Below are positions 1 through 8,203 of a DNA stretch of 64,000 nt, piece by piece. The DNA comes from an uncultured Clostridia bacterium (lineage in GTDB: Bacteria > Bacillota > Clostridia > Christensenellales > Borkfalkiaceae). The stretch covers positions 1 through 64,000 of the forward strand of contig CAJOMP010000001.1 in NCBI GenBank assembly GCA_905235785.1, given 5' to 3'. A program made the translations under genes and the position numbers. How positions within the stretch are numbered: position 1 is the first letter of the stretch; every line of letters begins with the position of its first letter. Under the pieces are notes generated by a model, which did no database searches, had not been told where the DNA came from, and saw only the letters and a list, made by a program, of their open reading frames with translations.

Positions 1-110
1 CTTTTAAAATTGTATGATTGTTTTTAATTTGCTCTATTTTATCATTTATTATATCATTTAATTCTTTTTGTGTATCCACGACTTTTTGATTTATCCCAAT
101 AATTTTCTTA
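1..110 (-). other. possible end of an unrelated reading frame at the left edge
   Basis: Read on the minus strand, these bases form an open frame rich in Lys, Asn, Ile and Gln with coiled-coil character. The frame runs off the window edge. The stretch is much more AT-rich than the glmU sequence that follows and does not encode the GlmU pyrophosphorylase domain in any forward frame. It may be a fragment of another gene joined to glmU by rearrangement, or an artefact of a contig end. No function can be assigned. Confidence 0.25.
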
Positions 111-646
111 AATCGAGCGAGTTCGGGCAGGGCGTTACTATATATTTAAACAACGTAATAACCGACTGTAAAATCGCTGAAAAAGTGAAGATAAATTCTT
201 CAAATGCGGAGAAAGCAACTGTCGAAGCGTGTGCGGAAATAGGCCCGTTCGCAAGGCTCAGACCTAATGCTAAAATAGCCGAAAACGCACATATAGGCAA
301 CTTTGTGGAAGTTAAGAACGCAACCGTAGGCAAGGGAACTAAAGCGTCGCATCTGACCTACATAGGCGATTGCGATATTGGCGAAAATTGCAACGTCGGT
401 TGCGGTGTTATCTTCGTCAACTATAACGGTAGGGAGAAAAACAGAACTAACGTCGGCGATAATTGTTTTATCGGAAGCAATTGCAACATTATTGCTCCCG
501 TGAACATAGCGTCGGATTCTTATATATGCGCGGGTACAACGGTAACGGACGACGTAAATACCGATGATTTTGTTATTGGGCGCGTAAGACAGGAAGTCAA
601 AGCGGGCAGAGCAAGCAGATATTTAAAAAACAACAAGGAGCAGTAA
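68..646 (+). CDS. glmU: GlmU C-terminal acetyltransferase domain, 5'-truncated
   Basis: GlmU makes UDP-GlcNAc in the cytoplasm. Its C-terminal left-handed beta-helix acetylates glucosamine-1-phosphate and its N-terminal domain uridylylates the product. Only the C-terminal half is present here (192 codons against about 450 for a full protein). Hexapeptide repeats run from about residue 20 to 175. RLRP (63-66), NFVEVK (78-83), SHLTYIGD (94-101, with H95 at the catalytic-base position) and VNYNG (117-121) match the family. An in-frame TAA at 59-61 closes the frame, and the first possible start is a TTG at 68 with no visible ribosome-binding site. The pyrophosphorylase domain is therefore missing from this sequence, through a real truncation or an assembly edge. 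It lies 1 nt before glmM, consistent with a glmU-glmM-glmS operon. Confidence 0.8.
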   Translation: MCIHDFLIYPNNFLKSSEFGQGVTIYLNNVITDCKIAEKVKINSSNAEKATVEACAEIGPFARLRPNAKIAENAHIGNFVEVKNATVGKGTKASHLTYIGDCDIGENCNVGCGVIFVNYNGREKNRTNVGDNCFIGSNCNIIAPVNIASDSYICAGTTVTDDVNTDDFVIGRVRQEVKAGRASRYLKNNKEQ

Positions 647-647
647 A

Positions 648-1967
648 ATGGGATTATTTTTCGGCACGGACGGATTAAGGGGAAAGGTAAACGAAGACCT
701 TACTTTCGATATAGCGTATAAAATCGGAAACGCGCTTTCTATTCTTAAAGAAAAACCGACGGTTTTAATAGGTTCCGATACGCGTGTTTCTAATTCTTAT
801 CTAACGCTCGGCGTGGCGAGCGGGGCGATGAGCGGCGGCGCGAAAGTTATTGACGCAGGCGTTGTTCCGACGGCGGGCGTTGCGTATTTAACAAAAAAGA
901 TAAAGGCCGATTACGGGGTAGTAATAAGCGCGTCGCATAACAGCGGCGAATATAATGGCATTAAGGTTTTTAATTCCGACGGATATAAACTCGGCGATAA
1001 AGAAGAAGAGCGGATCGAAAGATGTTTTATTCACGATAAAACCAACGATTTTCCCGATATAGGAACTTTCGAGCAGGATTTTACGCTTATCAAGCAGTAT
1101 AGGAATTTTCTTATCGGAGCAAGCGAAAACAGTCTTGAAGGTAAAACGATTGTTCTCGATTGCGCGTACGGAGCGGCGCACAGAATAGCGCCGGAAGTGT
1201 TCAGAAGATTAGGCGCTAACGTTATCGCGGCAAACGCCGTTTACGATGGGCTTAACATAAACAATGGTTGCGGTGCGCTATATCCCGAAAATCTCGTAAG
1301 ACGCGTATTCAGATATAAAGCGGATATGGGTTTTGCTTTCGACGGCGACGCCGACAGGCTTATCGCCGTAGACGAAAAGGGCAAAGTTATCGACGGGGAT
1401 ATGATAATATGCGGCATAGCGAAATATCTTAAATCGCTTGGAAAACTTAAAGACAATACGGTTGTCGGAACAAGCCATACTAATATGGCGATCGAAGATA
1501 ATTTGAAACGGAACGGTATATCAATGATAAGAACCGATATCGGCGATAAATATGTTCTCGCGAAACTTCTGGAAAAGCATCTTTCTCTCGGTGGAGAGCA
1601 AAGCGGACATATAATATTAAAAGATATCGCAACGACGGGCGACGGAATTTTGACGGCGATAATGGTCGCTAATATGGTGATAAACGAAAAGAGAACTATG
1701 TCTGACATTTTGGAGGTCGAACTTTATCCGCAAACGAATAAAAACGTTATAGTCGGGGATAAATTCCGTATAATGAATAACGAAGAACTGTTGAAAGAAA
1801 TCGTTAAATATAACGGAGAACTAGAAGGAAAAGGACGCATAATGATAAGGGCTTCGGGCACGGAACCGAAAATCCGTATAATGGTAGAAAGTCAGGATAA
1901 AGATCTGAACGAAAAAATAGCCGCGTCGATGGTTTATATGATAAAAAGGATAGACGAAGAGGTTTAA
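648..1967 (+). CDS. glmM: Phosphoglucosamine mutase
   Basis: Interconverts glucosamine-6-phosphate and glucosamine-1-phosphate, the step between GlmS and GlmU in cell-wall precursor synthesis. The 439-aa length is normal. Visible motifs are FGTDGLRG at the N-terminus, the phosphoserine loop SASHN (94-98, active Ser96), the metal-binding FDGDADR (231-237), the sugar-binding GGEQSGH (315-321) and the phosphate-binding RASGTEPKIR (401-410). An AAGGAG ribosome-binding site at 635-640 lies inside the end of glmU, so the genes are tightly coupled. glmS starts 3 nt downstream. All key residues are intact, so the assignment is secure. Confidence 0.97.
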   Translation: MGLFFGTDGLRGKVNEDLTFDIAYKIGNALSILKEKPTVLIGSDTRVSNSYLTLGVASGAMSGGAKVIDAGVVPTAGVAYLTKKIKADYGVVISASHNSGEYNGIKVFNSDGYKLGDKEEERIERCFIHDKTNDFPDIGTFEQDFTLIKQYRNFLIGASENSLEGKTIVLDCAYGAAHRIAPEVFRRLGANVIAANAVYDGLNINNGCGALYPENLVRRVFRYKADMGFAFDGDADRLIAVDEKGKVIDGDMIICGIAKYLKSLGKLKDNTVVGTSHTNMAIEDNLKRNGISMIRTDIGDKYVLAKLLEKHLSLGGEQSGHIILKDIATTGDGILTAIMVANMVINEKRTMSDILEVELYPQTNKNVIVGDKFRIMNNEELLKEIVKYNGELEGKGRIMIRASGTEPKIRIMVESQDKDLNEKIAASMVYMIKRIDEEV

Positions 1968-1970
1968 CTG

Positions 1971-3755
1971 ATGTGCGGAATAGTCGGATTTATAGGTAAA
2001 AACCCCGAACACGTATTATTAAACGGATTAAAGCGCCTTGAATACAGGGGGTACGATTCCGCAGGCATAGCGGTAAAATCGACGGATAAAATAGAATTGT
2101 TTAAGGCAAAAGGCGAAATTAAAAATCTTGAAAAAGTAATTTTGCCGATTGCAAACGCGGATATAGGAATAGGTCATACGCGTTGGGCGACGCACGGAAA
2201 GCCCGACGAGATAAACGCGCACCCGCACGTTTCAGGAGATAAAACGTGGGCGGTCGTGCATAACGGGATAATAGAAAATTACACCGAACTTAAAACAAAA
2301 CTGATGGGTTTCGGTTACGGCTTTTATAGCGAAACGGATACCGAAACGGTCGCTAAACTTCTCGAATATTATTTTGCAAAAGACGGCGACGAGATTTCCG
2401 CAGTCAGTAAAACGATATCCGCGATAAAGGGCAGTTATGCGCTCGGAATATTGAAAAAAGATAAAGACGGAATATTTTTCGCAAAAAACAAAAGTCCGCT
2501 TTTTATTGCGAAAGCGGGCGAAGAAATAATGCTTGCGAGCGATATCATATGTTTTAAAGGCTTTGCGGAAGAATACTATCCCTTAACTGACGGAATATTC
2601 GGTTATGCGTCCCGTGGAAATATTGTTTTTTACGATAAGTTAGGCGAAACGAAAATTGCGCCGGTTGCGCTCGATTTGGGCGAATACGATAATCTCAATA
2701 CTTATAAACACTTTATGATAAAAGAGATTTTCGACACCAAAACCGCGCTTAAAAATATAATCGAATACTATTCGGAAAAAACGAATTACGATAAATTGAA
2801 AGATTTTGATTTTTCGGGCATTACCCGTGTGAAATTCGTCGGGTGCGGCACAGCGTATCATGCTTGCCTTCTCGGCGCGGATATGTTCTGTGAAAAGACG
2901 GGTATCGAAGCGACTGCTTACGTTGCGAGCGAATTCAGGTATCAGAAAGTTAAACTCGGTAGCGACACTATGGTCGTTCTTGTCAGCCAAAGCGGGGAAA
3001 CGGCGGATACGCTTGCCGCGTTTGAACTCGCGAAAGAGAGCGGCGCTTATACGATCGCTATCGTAAACGTGGAATACAGCACGCTTGCAAAACGCGCCGA
3101 CGCGTATTTTCCCATAAAAGCGGGGGTAGAGATTGCCGTAGCGTCAACAAAAGCGTTCAGCGCGCAACTGTCCGTTCTCAACGTTTTTGCCGGCATTTTT
3201 GCGAAAAAAATCGGGTCTGAGACCGACCCGCTTTCCGACCTTATTAAATTGTACGAAACGTTTGACTATGGCAATCTAAACGATTTTAAACTGCTTGCCG
3301 ACGTGTTAAGATATAACGATAATCTTTTCATGATAGGTCGCGGAAACGATTATTACGTCGCGCAGGAAGCGAGTTTAAAAATCAAGGAAACTTCGTATAT
3401 CAATTCAAACACCTATTACGCGGGCGAACTCAAACACGGGTTTTTAGCGCTTATAGACGAACAAACGTATGTGATAACTTTCGCTACTGATAAAAACGTG
3501 TTGTCGAAAACGCTTTGCAACGCGGAAGAAGCGAAGGCGCGCGGCGGTAAGGTTATTCTTTGTACGTGTTTCGATTTAAGTCCTTCGGACGCGGAGAACT
3601 TTTATTATGTGGTCAGGGTCAAAGAACTCGGAAATTCTCTTCAAGCGGTATTAAATATCGTTCCTTGGCAGATTATTGCATACTATATTTCTATAAATAA
3701 AGGGTTAAATCCCGATAAACCGAGAAATTTGGCGAAAAGCGTAACGGTAGAATAA
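1971..3755 (+). CDS. glmS: Glutamine--fructose-6-phosphate aminotransferase (isomerizing)
   Basis: First committed enzyme of amino-sugar synthesis: it transfers ammonia from glutamine to fructose-6-phosphate to give glucosamine-6-phosphate. The chain has 594 aa. It starts MCGIVGF, so Cys2 is the class II amidotransferase nucleophile after Met removal. RRGYDS-type (here EYRGYDS) and HTRWATHG motifs follow. Two SIS sugar-isomerase domains occupy roughly 280-410 and 450-585, and the end NLAKSVTVE is the conserved catalytic tail. It is the last gene of the glmU-glmM-glmS unit and is followed by a hairpin terminator. No glmS ribozyme can sit in the 3-nt gap to glmM. Confidence 0.97.
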   Translation: MCGIVGFIGKNPEHVLLNGLKRLEYRGYDSAGIAVKSTDKIELFKAKGEIKNLEKVILPIANADIGIGHTRWATHGKPDEINAHPHVSGDKTWAVVHNGIIENYTELKTKLMGFGYGFYSETDTETVAKLLEYYFAKDGDEISAVSKTISAIKGSYALGILKKDKDGIFFAKNKSPLFIAKAGEEIMLASDIICFKGFAEEYYPLTDGIFGYASRGNIVFYDKLGETKIAPVALDLGEYDNLNTYKHFMIKEIFDTKTALKNIIEYYSEKTNYDKLKDFDFSGITRVKFVGCGTAYHACLLGADMFCEKTGIEATAYVASEFRYQKVKLGSDTMVVLVSQSGETADTLAAFELAKESGAYTIAIVNVEYSTLAKRADAYFPIKAGVEIAVASTKAFSAQLSVLNVFAGIFAKKIGSETDPLSDLIKLYETFDYGNLNDFKLLADVLRYNDNLFMIGRGNDYYVAQEASLKIKETSYINSNTYYAGELKHGFLALIDEQTYVITFATDKNVLSKTLCNAEEAKARGGKVILCTCFDLSPSDAENFYYVVRVKELGNSLQAVLNIVPWQIIAYYISINKGLNPDKPRNLAKSVTVE

Positions 3756-3777
3756 CTGCATAACAAAACTATAACAG

Positions 3778-3808
3778 AAAAAAGGACGTTTAGTTAACGT
3801 CTTTTTTC
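3778..3808 (+). terminator. Rho-independent terminator after glmS
   Basis: An A-rich left arm ending in GACGTT pairs with AACGTC at 3796-3801 across a short loop, and a T-run follows directly. It ends the glm unit. Confidence 0.85.
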
Positions 3809-3826
3809 TTTTTAAAACATAAATGT

Positions 3827-3855
3827 TTTACAAAAAATTTTTTATATGTTATACT
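3827..3855 (+). promoter_or_regulatory. Sigma-A promoter for the membrane-protein/pncB unit
   Basis: TTTACA at 3827-3832 and TATACT at 3850-3855 are separated by exactly 17 bp. An AAAGGAGA ribosome-binding site follows at 3863-3870. Confidence 0.8.
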
Positions 3856-3877
3856 AATTTACAAAGGAGATGTTCTT

Positions 3878-4351
3878 ATGAAAACAAAAAAGAATTTAAC
3901 TCTCGGAATTTTGTCCGTCTGTATTCTTGCGCTTTCGCTCGCGTTTGCTTTGGTCGACGCGCTCGTTCCGCTTAAAATCTGGACGCATCCCGTACTTAAT
4001 TTCTTTTTCGGAATTTTTACGGGTTTCGGCGTAGTGGCGATAGCGCTTGCTTTTAAAAAGGTTTCGCCGTGGTTTTTCTTTATAAGCGCTATATTGCTTG
4101 GGCTTGCGATTTTATATGTAACTCTTCAATATATAACGTGGTGGCTTTGTATAATAATTCTCGTCGTGTTCTTCGCGATTTTTGCCGTTATGAGTTTTAT
4201 GACGTGCGGAAATCAGACGGAAGATATCGCGCTCAATAAGTCGCCCGACTATAAGACTTTCGAGCAAAGAAAGGCCGAAGAAAGGGAACAGGCAAAAACC
4301 GAAGGAAAAGAAGAAAAACCGCTTCCCGAAATCAAATCTTTTAAAGACTGA
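3878..4351 (+). CDS. Small polytopic membrane protein of unknown function
   Basis: This 157-aa protein is not recognised. Residues 8-30, 38-60, 66-88 and 90-112 form four likely membrane helices rich in Ile, Leu, Val and Phe, with paired tryptophans near 129-130 of the coding path (YITWWLC). The last 45 residues are charged (Lys/Glu-rich) and probably cytoplasmic. The start is fixed by an AAAGGAGA ribosome-binding site 7 nt upstream and a consensus promoter. It lies 28 nt before pncB, which has no good ribosome-binding site, so the two are probably co-transcribed. A role in NAD metabolism is not implied by the sequence. Confidence 0.7.
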   Translation: MKTKKNLTLGILSVCILALSLAFALVDALVPLKIWTHPVLNFFFGIFTGFGVVAIALAFKKVSPWFFFISAILLGLAILYVTLQYITWWLCIIILVVFFAIFAVMSFMTCGNQTEDIALNKSPDYKTFEQRKAEEREQAKTEGKEEKPLPEIKSFKD

Positions 4352-4379
4352 AATCTTTAATCAAATCGGTGCTATTTAA

Positions 4380-5834
4380 ATGGAAACAAGAAATTTAACG
4401 CTTTTAACTGACCTTTACCAACTCACTATGATGAACGGTTATCTCAAAGAGAACCGCAAAGAAGAAACGGCTGTTTTCGACGTGTTTTTCAGGCAAAACG
4501 GTATGATAACGTATTCCGTCGCCTGCGGGTTAGAGCAAACCGTCGACTACATCTTAAATCTACGTTTCGGTAAAGAAGAAACCGACTATCTTAAAAGCTT
4601 AGGCATTTTTGACGACGATTTTTTGGAATATCTTAAAAATTTCAAATTTACGGGCGACGTTTACGCCGTGCCGGAAGGTACGGTCGTCTTTCCGGGCGAG
4701 CCCATACTTACCGTGAAAGCCCCCGTAATGCAGGCGCAACTCGTTGAAACCGCTATTCTCAATAATATAAACTTTCAGACGCTTATAGCGACGAAGGCGG
4801 CAAAAATCAGATACGCCGCTAAAAACGATATCGTTATGGAATTCGGTCTGCGCCGCGCGCAAGCGCCTGACGCCGGAATTTACGGGGCAAGGGCTGCGGT
4901 TATCGGCGGCTGTAATTCTACATCAAACGTTTTAGCCGGTAAAATGTTCGATATTCCTGTTGCGGGTACTCACGCGCACAGTTGGGTAATGAACTTTAAA
5001 GACGAATATACCGCGTTTAAAGCATACGCGGACGTTTATCCGGAAAACGCGCTTTTACTTGTCGATACCTACGATACGTTAAAACAAGGTGTTCCGAACG
5101 CTATAAGAGTTTTTAACGAATTAAAGGAAAGGGGATATAAACCGACAGGGATAAGACTGGATTCCGGCGACCTTGCGTATTTATCCAAGAAAGCGAGAGA
5201 AATGCTTGACGACGCAGGTTTTTCCGATACGATAATTTGCGCTTCGGGTGATTTGGACGAATATTCGATAAATTCGCTTAAAAATCAGGGCGCGGCTATA
5301 AATTCTTGGGGAGTCGGCACTAAACTTATTACAAGCGCGGATATGCCCGCGCTCGGCGGAGTGTACAAACTCGCCGCAGTAATGGAAAACGACGGCGCGC
5401 TTATTCCGAAAATCAAAATTTCCGAAAACGTTGAAAAGATTACTAATCCCGGGTTTAAAAACATTTACAGGGTATACGATAAAACAACGGGCAAAGCCGA
5501 AGCGGACTTTATCTTTTTAAGGGACGAAAAGCCTTATGACGAAAGCAAACCGCTCGTTCTTACGCATCCGACCGAAAGATGGAAAAAAATCACTTTTGAA
5601 AATTACGAGTTAAGAGCTTTACAGGTTGATGTGATTAAAGACGGAAAACTTGTATACGACTTGCCGAAATTAAAGGATATTAAGGCTTATGCCGACAAGG
5701 AACTCGATAGTTTTTGGGACGAATATAAGCGCCTTGACAAGCCGCACGTTTATAAAGTCGACCTGTCCGATAAACTTTACGAATTGAAATCGGAGATGCT
5801 TGACGAGATTCGCGGGCGCGGTGTTGAAATATAG
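4380..5834 (+). CDS. pncB: Nicotinate phosphoribosyltransferase
   Basis: Forms nicotinate mononucleotide from nicotinate and PRPP with ATP hydrolysis, the entry step of the Preiss-Handler NAD salvage pathway. At 484 aa it has normal length for the long bacterial form. The opening LTDLYQLTMMNGY, the phosphate-contacting GLRRAQ (156-161), GTHAHSW (196-202, including the histidine region phosphorylated in this family), RLDSGDL and GVGT motifs are all visible. No strong Shine-Dalgarno sequence precedes the ATG; the nearest upstream sequence is AT-rich. It sits between a membrane protein and a DivIVA-like gene, with 24 nt to the latter. Confidence 0.95.
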   Translation: METRNLTLLTDLYQLTMMNGYLKENRKEETAVFDVFFRQNGMITYSVACGLEQTVDYILNLRFGKEETDYLKSLGIFDDDFLEYLKNFKFTGDVYAVPEGTVVFPGEPILTVKAPVMQAQLVETAILNNINFQTLIATKAAKIRYAAKNDIVMEFGLRRAQAPDAGIYGARAAVIGGCNSTSNVLAGKMFDIPVAGTHAHSWVMNFKDEYTAFKAYADVYPENALLLVDTYDTLKQGVPNAIRVFNELKERGYKPTGIRLDSGDLAYLSKKAREMLDDAGFSDTIICASGDLDEYSINSLKNQGAAINSWGVGTKLITSADMPALGGVYKLAAVMENDGALIPKIKISENVEKITNPGFKNIYRVYDKTTGKAEADFIFLRDEKPYDESKPLVLTHPTERWKKITFENYELRALQVDVIKDGKLVYDLPKLKDIKAYADKELDSFWDEYKRLDKPHVYKVDLSDKLYELKSEMLDEIRGRGVEI

Positions 5835-5858
5835 GATAGGGATTAAAGGGGTAAGTGG

Positions 5859-6458
5859 TTGAAACTCGTTAAAAAGAAATATGCAAGAAACGAAGTCGAA
5901 CAAATCGTAAACGAATTATCGCAAGAGTATGAAGAGCAACTTTCTTTGCAAAAAGCGAGAGTTGCGGAACTTGTTCGCGAAAATTCCGCTTGTCGCGCCG
6001 AACTCGATTCTTATTTGCAAAAGGACAAGCAAATATCGGGCGCGCTTAAAAGAGCGGAAGAGTATTCCGCCGAATTAAAGCAAAAAGCGGACGCGCAATA
6101 TACGCTTGCCGTTAGGCAAATTTCGGTTTTTTTGGAAAAGTGGAACGCGTATTTCGATTATTTAAAGAATAAATATCCCATGTATCCGATTGTTAAAGAA
6201 TCGGAAAATTTAAGAAATAAAATATCAGAGATAATCGGGAAAAAGGACGATAAAACCGTTATTTATGCCGCCGATAAAGAGATTTCGGCAATGCAAGGCG
6301 GAAAGAAAACCGCTTTTAACCCGAAAGAAAAAATTGCGGATTATATCGCGGCAACCGAAAGCGAAGGATTTAATATGGACGAAGTGTTAAACCCCGGCGC
6401 TCTTCGTTTGGAGGATTTATGCAAAGAATTAGGGCTTTTGACAGAAAACGACTTATAA
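5859..6458 (+). CDS. DivIVA-like coiled-coil protein
   Basis: This 199-aa soluble protein is dominated by heptad-rich coiled coil from about residue 10 to 125 (NEVEQIVNELSQEYEEQL and further). The N-terminal position of the coil and the location just upstream of lspA recall DivIVA/GpsB-type division or polarity proteins, which precede ileS-lspA in many Firmicutes. The TTG at 5859 is chosen because AAAGGGG at 5845-5851 is 7 nt upstream; a GTG at 5856 is in the same frame. The 3' end overlaps lspA by 40 nt. The DivIVA assignment rests on architecture and context, not on a diagnostic motif. Confidence 0.6.
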   Translation: MKLVKKKYARNEVEQIVNELSQEYEEQLSLQKARVAELVRENSACRAELDSYLQKDKQISGALKRAEEYSAELKQKADAQYTLAVRQISVFLEKWNAYFDYLKNKYPMYPIVKESENLRNKISEIIGKKDDKTVIYAADKEISAMQGGKKTAFNPKEKIADYIAATESEGFNMDEVLNPGALRLEDLCKELGLLTENDL

Positions 6459-7006
6459 TTTTTATCATAATTCCCATTGTCTTGCTTGCGGCGCTTATCG
6501 GGCTCGATCAGGTAACAAAGTATTTAGCAGATAAAGACAAAGTGTCGGTAACTGTGATAGACAATTTCTTTTACTTGTCATATTCTACGAATAAGGGTGC
6601 GGGGTTCAGCCTTTTTGCCGATAAAGAGTGGGGACAATTGTTATTTAAAATAATTACGCCTGTCGCGCTTATCGCGTTTATCGCGTTTTATGTGTTTGCC
6701 GTAAAGAACTCGTATAAATGGCTTTCATATTCTATCGTTTTAGTTATCGGCGGCACGATAGGCAATTACATAGATAGGTTGTTAAACGGCGAAGTCGTCG
6801 ATTTTTTAAGTTTTAAATTCGGTAGTTATTTTTTTCCGACGTTTAACGTTGCCGATATTTGTCTGACTGTCGGCGTTATAATGCTTATAGCGCATTTTTT
6901 ATTCTTTGATAAAAACGCCGTTTTCAAAAAGAAACCGCAACAGAACGAAAAAAAATCGGATGCTGTTTCCGTCAGTAGTGAATTAAAAGACGATGAAAAC
7001 CTTTGA
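6419..7006 (+). CDS. lspA: Lipoprotein signal peptidase (signal peptidase II)
   Basis: Membrane aspartyl protease that cleaves the signal peptide of diacylglyceryl-modified prolipoproteins. It has 195 aa and four membrane helices. Conserved features are DQVTK (30-34), NKGAGFS (58-64), the catalytic aspartates in GNYIDR (Asp119) and FNVAD (Asp146), and a charged C-terminal tail of about 30 residues that is longer than usual. The ATG lies within the upstream gene with GGAGG a few bases before it. A likely substrate in this window is the ABC substrate-binding lipoprotein at 15.9-16.9 kb. The gene overlaps rluD by 14 nt, so translational coupling is likely. Confidence 0.95.
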   Translation: MQRIRAFDRKRLIIFIIIPIVLLAALIGLDQVTKYLADKDKVSVTVIDNFFYLSYSTNKGAGFSLFADKEWGQLLFKIITPVALIAFIAFYVFAVKNSYKWLSYSIVLVIGGTIGNYIDRLLNGEVVDFLSFKFGSYFFPTFNVADICLTVGVIMLIAHFLFFDKNAVFKKKPQQNEKKSDAVSVSSELKDDENL

Positions 7007-7895
7007 TTTTACAGCGGAATCCGTCGGCGTAAGGGTAGACGTATATTTGTCCGAAAAATGCGACATTTCGCGTTCGAGAATAAAAAAACTCTGCGACGAA
7101 GGATATTGCCTTGTAAACGGCAAAAATGTAAAGAGTAACAAAATAATTAAAGCGGGCGATAAAATCGAATTGGCCGTGCCTGACGAGAAAAATCTCGACG
7201 CCGCGCCGGAAGATATCCCGCTCGATATAGTTTATCAGGACGACGATTTGGCGGTTATCAATAAACCGCAAGGGATGACCGTTCATGCGGGGAACGGAAC
7301 GCAAGGCGGCACGCTCGTAAACGCGCTTTTATTTCATTTAGATAAATTATCCGGCATAAACGGGGTTATTCGACCGGGGATTGTGCATAGAATTGACAAA
7401 AACACTTCGGGGCTGTTGGTTGTCGCTAAAAACGATAAATCGCACGTGTCTCTTTCAAAACAACTGCAAGATAAGACTTGCCACAGAGTTTATGTTGCGC
7501 TGTTAGAAGGAGTTGTAAAACAAGACGAAGGCGTTATCGATACGTTTATAGGCAGAAACCCGTCGGAACGTACCAAAATGACAGTCGTAAAAAGCGGGCG
7601 ACAAGCTATAACCGAATTTAAAGTTTTAGAACGCTTTAACGGATATACTCTTTGCGAGTTTTCGTTAAAAACGGGTAGAACGCATCAAATACGCGTTCAT
7701 GCAAAACATATCGGACATCCGATAGTGGGCGATCCCGAATACGGGTATAAAAACGCTAAATTTAATTTAGAAGGACAATTGTTGCACGCTAAAACGTTAG
7801 AGTTTATTCACCCGACAACGGGCGAAAAAATGAGTTTTTCCGTTCCGATTCCCGATTATTTTGAAAAAGTATTAAAAATTGTCAGAAATAAATAA
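6993..7895 (+). CDS. rluD: RluD-family 23S rRNA pseudouridine synthase
   Basis: Isomerises uridine to pseudouridine in 23S rRNA. An S4 RNA-binding domain spans about residues 12-75, and the RluA/RluD catalytic domain follows. HRIDKNTSGL (133-141) carries the catalytic Asp135. GRTHQIRVHA is the second signature. Length is 300 aa, typical. The lspA-rluD order with overlap is widespread in Firmicutes (ylyA/ylyB region in Bacillus). Which uridines are modified cannot be read from the sequence, so RluD is a family-level name. Confidence 0.92.
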   Translation: MKTFDFTAESVGVRVDVYLSEKCDISRSRIKKLCDEGYCLVNGKNVKSNKIIKAGDKIELAVPDEKNLDAAPEDIPLDIVYQDDDLAVINKPQGMTVHAGNGTQGGTLVNALLFHLDKLSGINGVIRPGIVHRIDKNTSGLLVVAKNDKSHVSLSKQLQDKTCHRVYVALLEGVVKQDEGVIDTFIGRNPSERTKMTVVKSGRQAITEFKVLERFNGYTLCEFSLKTGRTHQIRVHAKHIGHPIVGDPEYGYKNAKFNLEGQLLHAKTLEFIHPTTGEKMSFSVPIPDYFEKVLKIVRNK

Positions 7896-7916
7896 ATTTA
7901 TATAAAGGAGTTTTTT

Positions 7917-8201
7917 ATGAAAAACACTGAAAAAAACGTAAACATTTTACACCTGATGTCTTTTGTCGCGCTCGTTATAGTTGCGATTTTAGTCGTCGTA
8001 AATAAGCTTTTACCGATTGTCGGCGTTAATACGTCCGGTCCGTTTTTTTATGCGCTTGAAACGATCGAAAAACTTTTCACATTAATTGTTATCGGCATAT
8101 CCGCATATAATTTCGTAGCAAATAAAAGCAAGGCGCTGAAAATTACTTACTGGGTATCCGTCGCTGTATTTATTGCGGGAGTTGTTCTCATCTGGTTTTA
8201 A
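7917..8201 (+). CDS. Small membrane protein of unknown function
   Basis: This 94-aa protein has three hydrophobic segments (about 12-32, 44-64 and 72-92) linked by short loops. No family is recognised. A strong AAAGGAG ribosome-binding site precedes its ATG. It fits between rluD (21 nt) and der (2 nt) and is probably part of the same transcript. Confidence 0.7.
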   Translation: MKNTEKNVNILHLMSFVALVIVAILVVVNKLLPIVGVNTSGPFFYALETIEKLFTLIVIGISAYNFVANKSKALKITYWVSVAVFIAGVVLIWF

Positions 8202-8203
8202 AA

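Noticed and set aside
1968..1970. glmS ribozyme upstream of glmS
   Set aside because: Only 3 nt separate glmM and glmS, so the ribozyme cannot be present.
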